Origin: JAYSYM01 sp964543475
Lineage (GTDB): Bacteria > Bdellovibrionota > Bdellovibrionia > Bdellovibrionales > JAMPXM01
Direction: 5' to 3'
NCBI GenBank assembly: GCA_964543475.1
Contig: CAZIYJ010000003.1
Location: forward strand, 186,001 to 250,000
Length of the DNA stretch: 64,000 nucleotides
A model generated the notes under the pieces. The model did no database searches and was not told the DNA's origin. It was given only the letters and a program-made list of their open reading frames with translations. Below are positions 8,806-17,850 of the stretch, piece after piece. The first letter of the stretch is position 1, and every line of letters starts with the position of its first letter. The translations under genes were made by a program, and so were the position numbers.

Positions 8806-11195
8806 TGACAAATAATAATTTGCTAACAGGGTTATCTGATACAGAGGTAAATCGACTTCTTGAAGAGCACGGATTAAATGAAATTGAAAAGGAGAAAGCT
8901 CGGTCTGCATGGCTGCTTTTTGCTGAACAATTTAAAAGTCCGCTCGTCATCATTTTGATTTTTGCCTGTCTAGTTTCGCTCATTTTGGGTGAAGAAATTG
9001 AAGCCATAGCAATTGGTACAATTCTCATCATCAATTCGCTCATTGGTTTTTTTCAAGAGTATAGAGCCGAAAATGCAATTGCAGCACTGCAGGAGATGAC
9101 GGCGCCTCGAGCGCGAGTGATGCGCAATGGTCATCAGGCTTTGATTCTGGCGCACGACATCGTGCCCGGAGATGTGCTCCTGCTTGAGGCTGGCGACATA
9201 GTTGCGGCCGATGCTGAAATATTATCTGCATCGAGACTTCAGGTTAACGAATCCATTCTCACTGGTGAAAGCATGCCCGTTACGAAGTCGTCAGCTGATT
9301 TAGCTGCGAGACTTTTTATGGGGACCTCAGTCGCCACCGGCACCGCCGAAGCCCGAGTCATCGCTACGGGAATGAGGACTGAGCTTGGAAAAATCGCTCA
9401 CTTAATTGCAACTGCGCAAACCGAACTAACTCCGCTACAGACTCAGTTGGCTCGTGTTGGTAGATCGCTGCTGATGATATGTCTTGCGGTCGTGGCTCTT
9501 GTCGCAGTGATCGGAGCACTGCAAGGTTATTCGTGGATAGAGATCATGATCTTTTCAGTTTCTTTAGCCGTAGCTGCTGTACCAGAAGGAATGCCTGCCA
9601 TTGTTACCGTCGCTCTTGCACTTGGAGTGCAGCGCATGGCTGCGAGAAATGCTCTAATCAGAAAGCTGCCGAGTGTAGAAACCCTGGGAAGCGTGTCTGT
9701 CATTTGTACCGACAAGACGGGCACACTCACGACAGGCAAAATGAGAGTAAGAGAACTTTGGGGAGAGGACCATGCCGAGTTGATTCGCACGGCGGCTTCT
9801 TGTTGTGATGCCGAATTAAATAGTGACGGTGTGACCGGAACGGGAGACCCCACTGAAATTGCGATTTTAATTTCGGCCTTAGAAAGGGATATCCGTAAAG
9901 AAGAAATTGAAGCTCACAATCCGAGAATTTCTTCTGAACCGTTTGACTCCGATCGAAAGAGAATGTCGATTTTTCGAAAAGATGGTCGAAACTATCTCAA
10001 GGGTGCCGTCGAAAGTTTAGTGAGTCTATGTCAGAAAGATGATCCATTCGCTCTAAGGGCAATGACAGCCGCAAGTGAAATGTCAGAGCGAGGCTTACGG
10101 GTTTTAGCTGTTGCCCAGTCATCAAGTGCAAAAGAAAAAGAGATTACATTGATTGGCCTTCTCGGTTTAGCCGATCCACCCAGAAGCGAAGCAATGGATG
10201 CAATTCGCGAAGCAAGAAGTGCCGGCATCATGCCGATTATGATCACTGGAGATCATCCCCAAACAGCAGCAGCTATTGCTCGTGAGCTCGGCTTAGTTCT
10301 TGAGGGGGAGTCGCTAAAGAATCGAGTTCATGCGCGAGCGACTCCAGAGGAAAAATTAAAGCTTGTACGTTATTGGAAAAACCAAGGAGCGATTGTTGCG
10401 ATGACCGGCGATGGTGTCAACGATGCGCCTGCTTTGCGCGAAGCACACATTGGCATCGCAATGGGTATCGCAGGTACTGAAGTCACCAGACAGTCAGCAG
10501 ATCTCATACTCGCAGACGATAACTTTGCAACTATTGTGGCTGCAGTGCGCGAGGGCCGCGGGATCTTCGAGAATATTCGTAAAGCCATTACTTATCTTTT
10601 AATAGGAAACTTTGCCGAGATAGTTCTTGTGCTCGGTGCAATCTTGATTGGCCTACCTCTTCCGCTGCTTGCGGCTCATCTTCTTTGGATTAATCTTGTC
10701 ACAGACGCGCTGCCTGCTCTCACTCTCATTGCAGATCCTTTATCCCCTGATCTAATGAAGAGAGCGCCACGATCGATCACTGAAGAGATTCTAGGGCGAA
10801 GTGAATGGACTCAGGTGGTCGTCATCGGAATTTTGGAAGCAGCGGTTGCGCTTGGACTCTATTGGTATCTCATCGACACAAGTGACGAAACGAACGCTAG
10901 AAACTTTGTATTTACGGCGATTGTTTTCAGTCAGCTCTTTCGCTCGTTTGGAGCACGATCTACTCAGCTTATTTTCTGGGAAGTAGGAGCGCTCAGCAAT
11001 CTCTGGCTGTTGGGTGTTGTATTGCTAACCGGTTCGCTTCAGCTAAGTCTTCACTACATTCCGTTATCGCAAACAGTTTTTGGACTAACGCCACTTTCAA
11101 TTGAAGACATACTTTTCATTTTGCCGTTTGCGCTCACTCCAATTACTTTAATTGAGCTGCGAAAATTAATGAGGAGAAAGGTGCTACCAGCCTAA
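8805..11195 (+). CDS. Cation-transporting P-type ATPase, Ca2+ type (P2A)
   Basis: At 796 residues it contains the full P-ATPase set: LTGES in the actuator domain, DKTGTLT with the phosphorylated Asp, and TGDGVNDAPAL in the hinge. VAAVPEGMPAIVTVALALG in M4 and NLVTDALPALTLIADP in M6 carry the acidic and amide residues used for Ca2+ in P2A pumps; there is no CPC motif, separating it from the copper pump at 29534. It would export Ca2+ or Mn2+. Its ATG overlaps the preceding TAA, indicating coupling with the dehydrogenase. Confidence 0.9.
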   Translation: MTNNNLLTGLSDTEVNRLLEEHGLNEIEKEKARSAWLLFAEQFKSPLVIILIFACLVSLILGEEIEAIAIGTILIINSLIGFFQEYRAENAIAALQEMTAPRARVMRNGHQALILAHDIVPGDVLLLEAGDIVAADAEILSASRLQVNESILTGESMPVTKSSADLAARLFMGTSVATGTAEARVIATGMRTELGKIAHLIATAQTELTPLQTQLARVGRSLLMICLAVVALVAVIGALQGYSWIEIMIFSVSLAVAAVPEGMPAIVTVALALGVQRMAARNALIRKLPSVETLGSVSVICTDKTGTLTTGKMRVRELWGEDHAELIRTAASCCDAELNSDGVTGTGDPTEIAILISALERDIRKEEIEAHNPRISSEPFDSDRKRMSIFRKDGRNYLKGAVESLVSLCQKDDPFALRAMTAASEMSERGLRVLAVAQSSSAKEKEITLIGLLGLADPPRSEAMDAIREARSAGIMPIMITGDHPQTAAAIARELGLVLEGESLKNRVHARATPEEKLKLVRYWKNQGAIVAMTGDGVNDAPALREAHIGIAMGIAGTEVTRQSADLILADDNFATIVAAVREGRGIFENIRKAITYLLIGNFAEIVLVLGAILIGLPLPLLAAHLLWINLVTDALPALTLIADPLSPDLMKRAPRSITEEILGRSEWTQVVVIGILEAAVALGLYWYLIDTSDETNARNFVFTAIVFSQLFRSFGARSTQLIFWEVGALSNLWLLGVVLLTGSLQLSLHYIPLSQTVFGLTPLSIEDILFILPFALTPITLIELRKLMRRKVLPA

Positions 11196-11810
11196 ACCCA
11201 ATGCGAGCTGTAGGCTGCTGAGATCGAATCGTCTTTCTAGTAAGCTTGCACTCTCTTCTCTAAAAAGAACTTCGGCGTAGAGCGACCATTTTTTTGGGCT
11301 CGCACTTCCTAAAATTAGTTCAGTGCCGACCCCAGCTAGATAGCCGAATGCGAATGCCTGGTCGCTGTAGGGGATAGAAGCTAGAGTTGTACTCTTATTG
11401 AGTGCAAGAAAGCTATAGCCTAAAGTTCCGCCGCCCTTTACATACAAATTGAAACCACTTTTTCTTCTTGCGATCGGGAAAAGTTGCAAACCGATATCAG
11501 TATAAGCGCTGTAATAAGTAAATGAGCTTGTCACTTGGGTTGATCCGTCTAAAAACACCTGTCGATTCGAAAGCGTTGAAACTCCGAAACCGAAAAAAGG
11601 AACGAAGTAGACTCCGTCTCTAGTCACAGTTATTCCGCCGCCAAAGCCAGCTCCGGACTCCGCAAAAGATTTGCCTTTATCGCCTGAATAGAGATTTTGA
11701 TGAATGTGAATTCGAGTTCTCGGAAAAATTGAATAATCTTGGGCCTCGACATTCAGTGAGCCCAGAAGAATCGAAATTAGAAATAAGAACTTAAGTTGAG
11801 ATAGAGCCAT
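11184..11810 (-). CDS. Predicted outer-membrane beta-barrel protein
   Basis: A signal peptide (MALSQLKFLFLISILLGSLNVEAQ) precedes alternating hydrophobic and Gly-rich strands such as GAGFGGGITVTRDGVYFVPFFGFG and AFGYLAGVGTELILG. The protein ends in LALGLGW, an aromatic C-terminal residue typical of beta-barrel assembly signals. Size (208 residues) fits an 8-stranded barrel. It is convergent with the Ca2+-type ATPase, overlapping its 3' end by 12 bp. No specific function can be assigned. Confidence 0.7.
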   Translation of the reverse strand: MALSQLKFLFLISILLGSLNVEAQDYSIFPRTRIHIHQNLYSGDKGKSFAESGAGFGGGITVTRDGVYFVPFFGFGVSTLSNRQVFLDGSTQVTSSFTYYSAYTDIGLQLFPIARRKSGFNLYVKGGGTLGYSFLALNKSTTLASIPYSDQAFAFGYLAGVGTELILGSASPKKWSLYAEVLFREESASLLERRFDLSSLQLALGLGW

Positions 11811-11933
11811 CTATCTATATTTCGAATTAGTTTGTGAGAATTATCCATCTTTTGTCGGATAAACCCTACCTATGTCGCAAAAACAGGGCAGTCTCTAAAT
11901 GAATCAATATTAGCTGCCGATCTGAGGAGTAAC

Positions 11934-13091
11934 ATGGATGTTAATTTGAAGACTCTAAAAAAACTTAGCTCAATTTTTGCGATCGCAGCCGTTGGTCTAG
12001 TTACATTATCATGTGTGCAGGCTAATGAAGAAGAAGCAGTAGCTGCTAACAGCCGCTATCTCTACGTGGCTTCTGGTACTTGCTACTCTGGCGGTGGTAA
12101 CACCTCGTATACCAATCTTACAGCATCTAATTTAGTTTATCGGATCAACACGACAACTGGTGCAAAAGATATAACGATAGCTGATTACAACGCCTCGCCG
12201 GCACAAGTGGGCGATAGTCCAGTTGGTTTAGTTAATATAGATTCTGAGAATATGTACGTGCTCGTAGAGAATACGACTACAGCCGGTGCTCGTCGGATTG
12301 AACGAGTTGCCAAAACTACAGATAGTACTCGATCGACATTCAGTAACAACATCACGGCACTTAGTGCGCAACTTCGCGCTTTTCACATGTTATCAAATGG
12401 TGATTTGCTGATTAGTAAATCTACAGCAATTGAAAAGATCTCATCAGCGAATGTTAGAGTTCAAAACGGAGCAAACCCTTATGTCAGTGCACCAACTGCT
12501 CCGTGCGCAACGTCGACAACGCTAATTTCAAAGACTCTTACAATGAATAACGAGTTCATTATGTTTTTGCATGCAGCAACAGGGCAAAACAGAATTGGAT
12601 TCGTTCGTCCGAGTGGTTTCAGCATTGCGGGTGATTGCACAGTTCAGCAGTCTGCGCCTATTGCTACCGCGTTTCCGGTGGCAGCAGTGTATGACTCTGT
12701 GAATTCGAAGTTGATAGTGGCTTACGCAGGTAATGCGACGACCGTGAACATTAATTCAATTTATGCCTATGCAATAACTGAAACGAGCACGACGATTACA
12801 GTTGGTGCGGCAAATAAGATTTACGATGCAAGTCTTTATCCGGCGACTTATCCATTTCTACTTTATGGAATTTCAGAGATGGTCTATGACCCTGTTGATA
12901 GCGTGATTTATGTTTCGACTGCAATTAATACTGCGACTACAGTTGCAGGATACTCAATCGAAAAGCTTTCATATAACCCTGCTAAAATCGGTGTGACAGA
13001 CACCGAAGTTTTAACTCGCGTTGGAAGCACTCCATTTTTTGAATATGGTAGCGAGACACAGTGTATCGCCGACATGATGATCGCTGATTAG
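11934..13091 (+). CDS. Secreted lipoprotein, possible beta-propeller
   Basis: GAGGAG precedes the ATG. The signal peptide ends in a lipobox, VTLSC, giving an N-terminal lipidated cysteine. The body (about 350 residues) is Thr/Ser/Ala-rich with recurring units such as YLYVASG, MYVLVE and VIYVSTAI, spaced as in a propeller of repeated four-stranded blades. Four further cysteines could form disulphides. No enzyme motif is visible. The stop TAG directly abuts the stop of the convergent gene (TAG/CTA). Confidence 0.65.
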   Translation: MDVNLKTLKKLSSIFAIAAVGLVTLSCVQANEEEAVAANSRYLYVASGTCYSGGGNTSYTNLTASNLVYRINTTTGAKDITIADYNASPAQVGDSPVGLVNIDSENMYVLVENTTTAGARRIERVAKTTDSTRSTFSNNITALSAQLRAFHMLSNGDLLISKSTAIEKISSANVRVQNGANPYVSAPTAPCATSTTLISKTLTMNNEFIMFLHAATGQNRIGFVRPSGFSIAGDCTVQQSAPIATAFPVAAVYDSVNSKLIVAYAGNATTVNINSIYAYAITETSTTITVGAANKIYDASLYPATYPFLLYGISEMVYDPVDSVIYVSTAINTATTVAGYSIEKLSYNPAKIGVTDTEVLTRVGSTPFFEYGSETQCIADMMIAD

Positions 13092-13514
13092 CTAAGGCTT
13101 GCGGTCAACCAGTTCAACGCCCTCATCGGTAATTGTAATTAGGCGTTTTTTATAAAGTCCGCCGAGGGCCATTTTGAATTTCTTTTTACTAACACCAAAC
13201 AAGTTGTAAATGTTTTCAGCCGGAGTGCTTGAGTTGACTCCCAAAAATCCGCCGTGCCGTTCAATTTGCTCAAGAATTTGTTCGCCGAGTTCAGCGGAAC
13301 CAAAATTTCCTAGAGGATGAAGCAGAAGATCTATCTCGCCTTTTTCACGAAGACGATTGATATAGCCTGGCAACTCTTGACCGATGTGCAGCCGCTCAAA
13401 AATTTCATTCCGGTAAAGGAGCCCTTTATCGACCCCATTGATAATTGCAACAAAGCCGAGCGGAGTTTCGCGGTGAATTTTGAGTTCTACTTTTTGCCCA
13501 GGCTTGTAATTCAT
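13092..13514 (-). CDS. Short CvfB-like S1 domain/winged-helix RNA-binding protein
   Basis: The 140 residues correspond to only the C-terminal half of the CvfB family: an S1-like beta barrel (MNYKPGQKVELKIHRETPLGFVAI...IDLLLHPLG, about residues 1-70) and a winged helix (NIYNLFGVSKKKFKMALGGLYKKRLITIT, about 100-135). Full CvfB proteins are about 280 residues with extra N-terminal S1 domains, absent here. CvfB is an RNA-binding virulence regulator in Staphylococcus. The intact start and close packing suggest a naturally short version rather than decay. Confidence 0.75.
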   Translation of the reverse strand: MNYKPGQKVELKIHRETPLGFVAIINGVDKGLLYRNEIFERLHIGQELPGYINRLREKGEIDLLLHPLGNFGSAELGEQILEQIERHGGFLGVNSSTPAENIYNLFGVSKKKFKMALGGLYKKRLITITDEGVELVDRKP

Positions 13515-13699
13515 GCCTCAGAGGATACTAAACGTCTCCGACGGTCTCAAGCAATTTAGTCTTGGAATTCAACTTTGGATGGCCTCAAAACATCATGTTG
13601 ATCGAGTTTTTACCTATAACTTATGGCTATTAAGGTATAACTCTTATAGTTTTGAAGGTATTGGCGTTTACAGGTAGAAATTCTAGAAAAGGAGTTCCT

Positions 13700-14173
13700 A
13701 TGCTAATTCGCTCAATTTTCGTTGTAATCGCAATTCTCGCCAGTTCATTTCATGCTTCTGCTCAAGTAGGTCGAAACTCGGCTGAGTATAATCTTTCAGA
13801 CTCAGTCGGGCTAAAGGGTTTTGATCCAGTTGCCATTTTTCCTGAGGGTGGCGGAGTCGCCATTCAGGGAAAAGCTGAACTTAGTCACAACTACTCAGGA
13901 GTTGTTTATCGATTCTCTTCGGCGGAAAATCTGCAATTGTTCCTGCAGAACCCACTAAAATATGAACCAACGTACGGCGGATGGTGTGCATTCGCTATGG
14001 CCTCTGGATCGAAAGTTGATATTCAGCCTCATCTATTTACGATTCACGGAAATCGCGCCCACTATTTTGTAGCAGCTCGAGCAAAACAAAATTTTGATCG
14101 CGATATTTTAAATTACGAAAATAGAGCTGATCGCAACTGGATGCAAATTTCAGGAGAAGAGCCTCGTCAGTAA
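13700..14173 (+). CDS. Secreted YHS-domain protein
   Basis: The ATG at 13700 is chosen because AAGGAG lies 5-6 nt upstream; a TTG at 13652 would precede the signal peptide by 16 residues. After a Sec signal ending SASAQ the protein shows a YHS-type fold: LKGFDPVAIFPEGG..., then YGGWCAFAMASGSKVDIQPHLFTI. This arrangement is common in small secreted YHS proteins thought to bind metal or haem, though proof is lacking. It lies 25 bp upstream of a di-haem lipoprotein and is probably co-expressed with it. Confidence 0.75.
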   Translation: MLIRSIFVVIAILASSFHASAQVGRNSAEYNLSDSVGLKGFDPVAIFPEGGGVAIQGKAELSHNYSGVVYRFSSAENLQLFLQNPLKYEPTYGGWCAFAMASGSKVDIQPHLFTIHGNRAHYFVAARAKQNFDRDILNYENRADRNWMQISGEEPRQ

Positions 14174-14198
14174 AATTTCAGAACGGGAGGATAGAGTC

Positions 14199-14867
14199 AT
14201 GAAAAATATTCGAAATGCATTTCTCTACTCGTCCTTTTTTTTCCTCTCTTCATGCGGGTACCTTTCAAACACTGATGGTGGAGTTGTTCTTGATAGCTTC
14301 AAGTCTAAAGGGCAAGGTAAGGTCAGTTTTGAAAGTGTGAGGACCAATATTTTTGTTCCTCACTGTGTCTCGTGTCATTCCCAGTACTCAACATACTCAG
14401 GTATTAAGCGCGATATCAGTTTGATTGAGGATGCGGTTTTTCAAAATAGAATGCCCAAGAGTGCGCCGCCACTATCCAATGAACTCAAAGAAATTTTGGT
14501 GAAGTGGATTGCTCTTGGAAGTCCGAACTCCAATGATAATGAAGATGATATAGAAAAGCTTGAACCTAAATGGAGCTCACTTTCTAAAAATCTTTTTGTT
14601 CCAAGATGCGTGATTTGTCACAGTCCAAATGGACAGGCAAAGTTTCTAGATCTTTCTACCAAAGAGTCTGTCTATGGAATGCGCGACCAGATTTTTGGAA
14701 GTGGCAGAAAATTCATCAACAGCGAAGTTCCATCTGAAAGCTATTTAATTGAAATTGTTACTGATGATGTTGAGCCGATGCCTCCGACGTGGTCAAAGAT
14801 TCCTCGACTCACTGATGACGAAGTCAGCAAGCTACTAAAGTGGATCGAATTAGAACTTCCGGATTAA
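14199..14867 (+). CDS. Di-haem c-type cytochrome-like lipoprotein
   Basis: A signal peptide ends in a lipobox (LSSC). Two c-type haem motifs are visible, CVSCH (about residue 53) and CVICH (about 135), each followed by a cytochrome-like segment ending in WIALGSPN or WIELELPD. A late Met in EPMPPTW could be a distal haem ligand. It is a paralogue of the lipoprotein at 51865: both have the order lipobox, CxxCH, RAVFQ/DAVFQ segment, second CxxCH and a C-terminal (K/N)WI helix. GGGAGG precedes the ATG. The electron partner is unknown. Confidence 0.75.
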   Translation: MKNIRNAFLYSSFFFLSSCGYLSNTDGGVVLDSFKSKGQGKVSFESVRTNIFVPHCVSCHSQYSTYSGIKRDISLIEDAVFQNRMPKSAPPLSNELKEILVKWIALGSPNSNDNEDDIEKLEPKWSSLSKNLFVPRCVICHSPNGQAKFLDLSTKESVYGMRDQIFGSGRKFINSEVPSESYLIEIVTDDVEPMPPTWSKIPRLTDDEVSKLLKWIELELPD

Positions 14868-15754
14868 GTTTTAGCCCATCGCTCACCCAAGCGATAAATA
14901 TCTTCAGTGAATGCTCTGTGTTGCTTTAGGAAAGTATCTGAAACCAAAAATCCAATCGTATGTTTACCAAATAGATTCGGAATTTTCGCAATTGTAGTCT
15001 GAACAATCTGTTTCTGATTTACTAAAGGTTGAGCAACACGAGTAGGTAGCACCCCAATTCCTGAACCAAGACTGGTTAACATTTTGAGCGTTTCAAAATT
15101 ATAGACCTGATGGCAAAGACGACTCTTAATGAGTGACTGGAGCATTCGCGAAAGATCGGTATCGTTTTCGTCGGTCGCATGCGGATGATAAAGAAGTGGT
15201 ACGCGGGGATTTACTTTTATGCTCGGAACGACGTAGAACGAATAGTGATCCTCAAAGAGCAAATAGAACTCGGTCTTCTTTTTCTTTTTGGCTAAGTTAA
15301 CTCCGACAGCCAGGTCGATTTCACCTGCTTCGACCATTTCAGCTAAACTTGAACTTTTGTCGACAACAAGTTGCAGTTCGACACTTGGGTAAATGGACTT
15401 CAGATAGCGTTCGAGGTCGGGGAAGAAATAAATCGCGATACTGTCATACATGCCGACAACGATTCGCTGAGGAATATCAACAGCCTGAAGAGATCTCAGG
15501 TTGGCTTCAAACTGAGAAGCCTCGTCTAAGATTCTCTTAGTCGAAGCTAAAAGTAGCTCGCCTTCTTTGGTCAATGTGAGTCCATCTCTCGATCGAACAA
15601 AAAGGGGAGTGTCGAGAACTGACTCTAGGTTTGCAATGCTTTTTGACAAGCCCGCCTGAGAAATTCCCATTTTTTGCGCGCCTTCATTGATCGAACGGTA
15701 CTGCGTAAGTTTGTGAAAGTGCCGAAGCTTTTCTAAATGATCTGCTAAACTCAT
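14864..15754 (-). CDS. LysR-family transcriptional regulator
   Basis: An N-terminal winged helix (LRHFHKLTQYRSINEGAQKM and GISQAGLSKSIANLESVLDTPLFVRS) is followed by a periplasmic-binding-like effector domain. It is transcribed divergently from a nitroreductase gene 100 bp away, the typical arrangement for a LysR regulator and its target. The 3' end overlaps the convergent lipoprotein gene by 4 bp. An unusual run of five lysines (LAKKKKKTE) lies at the domain hinge. The effector is unknown. Confidence 0.9.
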   Translation of the reverse strand: MSLADHLEKLRHFHKLTQYRSINEGAQKMGISQAGLSKSIANLESVLDTPLFVRSRDGLTLTKEGELLLASTKRILDEASQFEANLRSLQAVDIPQRIVVGMYDSIAIYFFPDLERYLKSIYPSVELQLVVDKSSSLAEMVEAGEIDLAVGVNLAKKKKKTEFYLLFEDHYSFYVVPSIKVNPRVPLLYHPHATDENDTDLSRMLQSLIKSRLCHQVYNFETLKMLTSLGSGIGVLPTRVAQPLVNQKQIVQTTIAKIPNLFGKHTIGFLVSDTFLKQHRAFTEDIYRLGERWAKT

Positions 15755-15755
15755 A

Positions 15756-15768
15756 TAACCTCTGGTTA
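15756..15768. promoter_or_regulatory. Inverted repeat at the lysR start, operator candidate
   Basis: TAACC-TCT-GGTTA is a perfect 5-bp inverted repeat with 3-nt spacer immediately upstream of the lysR start codon, and a further copy of the half-site (GGTTAT) lies near 15839 close to the nitroreductase start. LysR regulators usually bind T-N11-A sites between divergent genes and autoregulate, so this is a plausible binding site. Confidence 0.35.
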
Positions 15769-15854
15769 ACCCTATATAACGATAAAGGTGTGGTCAGATC
15801 AAGTGGCCTGAGCTAAATATGCTGCATCTAAGAAAAAAGGTTATGTGAGCTCCG

Positions 15855-16469
15855 ATGACAGATGAACTATTTGCGCATTTTAGAAACCGTCTGTTGAAGC
15901 GTCGATCAACTCGCAGATTCAATAGTGATCTCGCTGTTCCATTAAGTGTAATTACTAGCGCAATCGAAATCGCACACAGCGGACCAAGTGGCGCGAATCG
16001 TCAGCCTTGGCACTTTGTAGTGGTTTCGAATCCAGATCTGAAAGCAAAAATTCGTGACCTATCAGAGATTGAAGAAAAAGAACTCTATTCAAGTCGAGCC
16101 AGTGAAAGTTTTCTTGAGGCACTCAAACCGATTGGAACTAACTGGGAAAAACCGCATCTGACTGAAGCCTCCCATCTCGTTGTCGTATTCTCTTTGTCAC
16201 ACTCACGGGTGGGCACAAAGAAGATTGCAAACTACTATGTAAAAGAGTCTGCAGGCATTGCTGTGGGTCTATTGCTTTCTGCACTTGCGGTCAGTGGAGT
16301 CGATACACTCACGCATACTCCACGACCAATGAAGTTTCTAAACTCGATTTTCGGCCTCGACGAGAGCTATCAACCGTATATGATTTTAGCGCTTGGTTAT
16401 GCACACGAAGATTACATACCACCAGCGCTTACCAAGCGGACCCTATCTGACTCTGTCAGTCTTTTTTAA
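15855..16469 (+). CDS. Nitroreductase-family flavoprotein
   Basis: The sequence starts with RLLKRRSTRRFNSD, the FMN phosphate-binding segment, followed by AHSGPSGANRQPWHFVVV, a strong signature of the iodotyrosine deiodinase-like branch of nitroreductases. GIAVGLLLSALAVSGVDTL and ALGYAHEDYIPP complete the fold. These FMN enzymes reduce nitro, quinone or halogenated substrates with NAD(P)H. It is divergent from the LysR regulator at 14864, its likely regulator. Confidence 0.85.
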   Translation: MTDELFAHFRNRLLKRRSTRRFNSDLAVPLSVITSAIEIAHSGPSGANRQPWHFVVVSNPDLKAKIRDLSEIEEKELYSSRASESFLEALKPIGTNWEKPHLTEASHLVVVFSLSHSRVGTKKIANYYVKESAGIAVGLLLSALAVSGVDTLTHTPRPMKFLNSIFGLDESYQPYMILALGYAHEDYIPPALTKRTLSDSVSLF

Positions 16470-16551
16470 GCTAGGCGCAGAGCTGGACGATAGTTCAAAA
16501 CTGAAAACTGACGAAGCTTAGGCAAGCTCTTGACTTGAAGTCATTCTCTAG

Positions 16552-17850
16552 ATGAACGACAACAATGTATCTATGATTACGCCGGGTCCAGCTCCTACGA
16601 AAGTAGAAGCGTTTATGAATGCAGCAATTGTTCTGGGTTGTCGCTTTTTGGAGTGCGGCGGACCCGTCACAAGACTTGAATCTCAGTTGTCAGCGGCAGG
16701 CGATGCTCTCGGAATTCAAACGACTGTCAACGCCATGCCGAGTACAATTTCGGTGTACTGTTTTGATCGAGCAGAAGGCAAAAGCTACAGCCGAAGCCAA
16801 CGCATTACTTCTTTTAATATCGATCTGGGTCAACTTAAGTTCACAAATAAAATTCTTTCTCAATTTGCGTTGGGAAAAATCTCGCCGAATTTGGCACTCA
16901 CTCGTACAAATCGCTTACGCCGCGCTCAGAATAAAGAAGATTTGCCCACCTATGGGCTTTCGATTTTCGGAATCGGAGCGGGCGCAGTTCTAATTACGGG
17001 GGCGACACTTCAGCAAGCAGTTCTTGCGGCATTCTTTACTTTCATTGTTCAGCTGCTCGTCGTGGCACTTCGAAAACTTTTAAATTTTCATTTCGTTATG
17101 AAAGATTTCATTGGTTGCTTCTTGGCTATTTTTCTTTCGGCACCGCTCGCACATGTCTTAGAAGTGCCGCCGCAACTTTTGTCACTCGGAACTTTAGTTT
17201 ATTTTGTGCCAGGTCTTCTTATGACAACTGCGATCAGTGAGATCGTTGATCAAAATTATCTTTCTGGAACAATTCGACTTCTTAAAGCGTTCTATACTTT
17301 TATGTCGATGGCTTTGGCTTACTTCCTTGCACAAGACTTGGCTAAGGGTTTGAATCTAAGCTTAAGCTCGCAAGAGTTTGTTGACGCCACTGAATATCCT
17401 TTAATTTCTCAACTCATCGGATCAGCACTCATTGTTCTAAGTTCGAGTCTTGAATTCCGCGCCCATCGTCGATCGATCATCAGAATTTTGATTTGTGGGA
17501 TGTCGGGCGCAGTCACTTACTTCTTAGTATCCCAATACTCCTATCTTGTGCTGTCTTCCTTTTGTGGTGCATTTGTGATCGGGGCGATCAGCTTTTGGCT
17601 CGGGCGTCGCTACAAGCACCCAAGCCAAATCTATTCGATGCCGAGTGTTTTAATTCTCGTTCCTGGAATGCTCGCGTTTTCAAGTTTCGGATATACTACA
17701 AAATCTCTTAGTACTTCTGTCGGCACTGATTTTATGATGGGAGCAGTGGTCCATGCGATGATCATTTCGCTTGCGATTGTTTTCGGTTTAGCCGCAGGGA
17801 GAATTCCGTTTAGCGAAACGTCTCTCAAGAACAGCAACTTCACTTTGTAG
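16552..17850 (+). CDS. ThrE-type threonine/serine exporter
   Basis: The N-terminal half (about residues 15-270) matches ThrE-type exporters: ALIVLGCRFLECGGPVTRLE-like start and a cytoplasmic region before the first membrane spans. The C-terminal half has about five more helices (GSALIVLSSSLEF, SYLVLSSFCGAFVIGAI and SVLILVPGMLAF). Both parts, separate genes in some bacteria, are fused here as in Corynebacterium ThrE. It would export L-threonine or L-serine by proton antiport. There is no good ribosome-binding site at the ATG. It overlaps the convergent sodC by 11 bp. Confidence 0.85.
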   Translation: MNDNNVSMITPGPAPTKVEAFMNAAIVLGCRFLECGGPVTRLESQLSAAGDALGIQTTVNAMPSTISVYCFDRAEGKSYSRSQRITSFNIDLGQLKFTNKILSQFALGKISPNLALTRTNRLRRAQNKEDLPTYGLSIFGIGAGAVLITGATLQQAVLAAFFTFIVQLLVVALRKLLNFHFVMKDFIGCFLAIFLSAPLAHVLEVPPQLLSLGTLVYFVPGLLMTTAISEIVDQNYLSGTIRLLKAFYTFMSMALAYFLAQDLAKGLNLSLSSQEFVDATEYPLISQLIGSALIVLSSSLEFRAHRRSIIRILICGMSGAVTYFLVSQYSYLVLSSFCGAFVIGAISFWLGRRYKHPSQIYSMPSVLILVPGMLAFSSFGYTTKSLSTSVGTDFMMGAVVHAMIISLAIVFGLAAGRIPFSETSLKNSNFTL

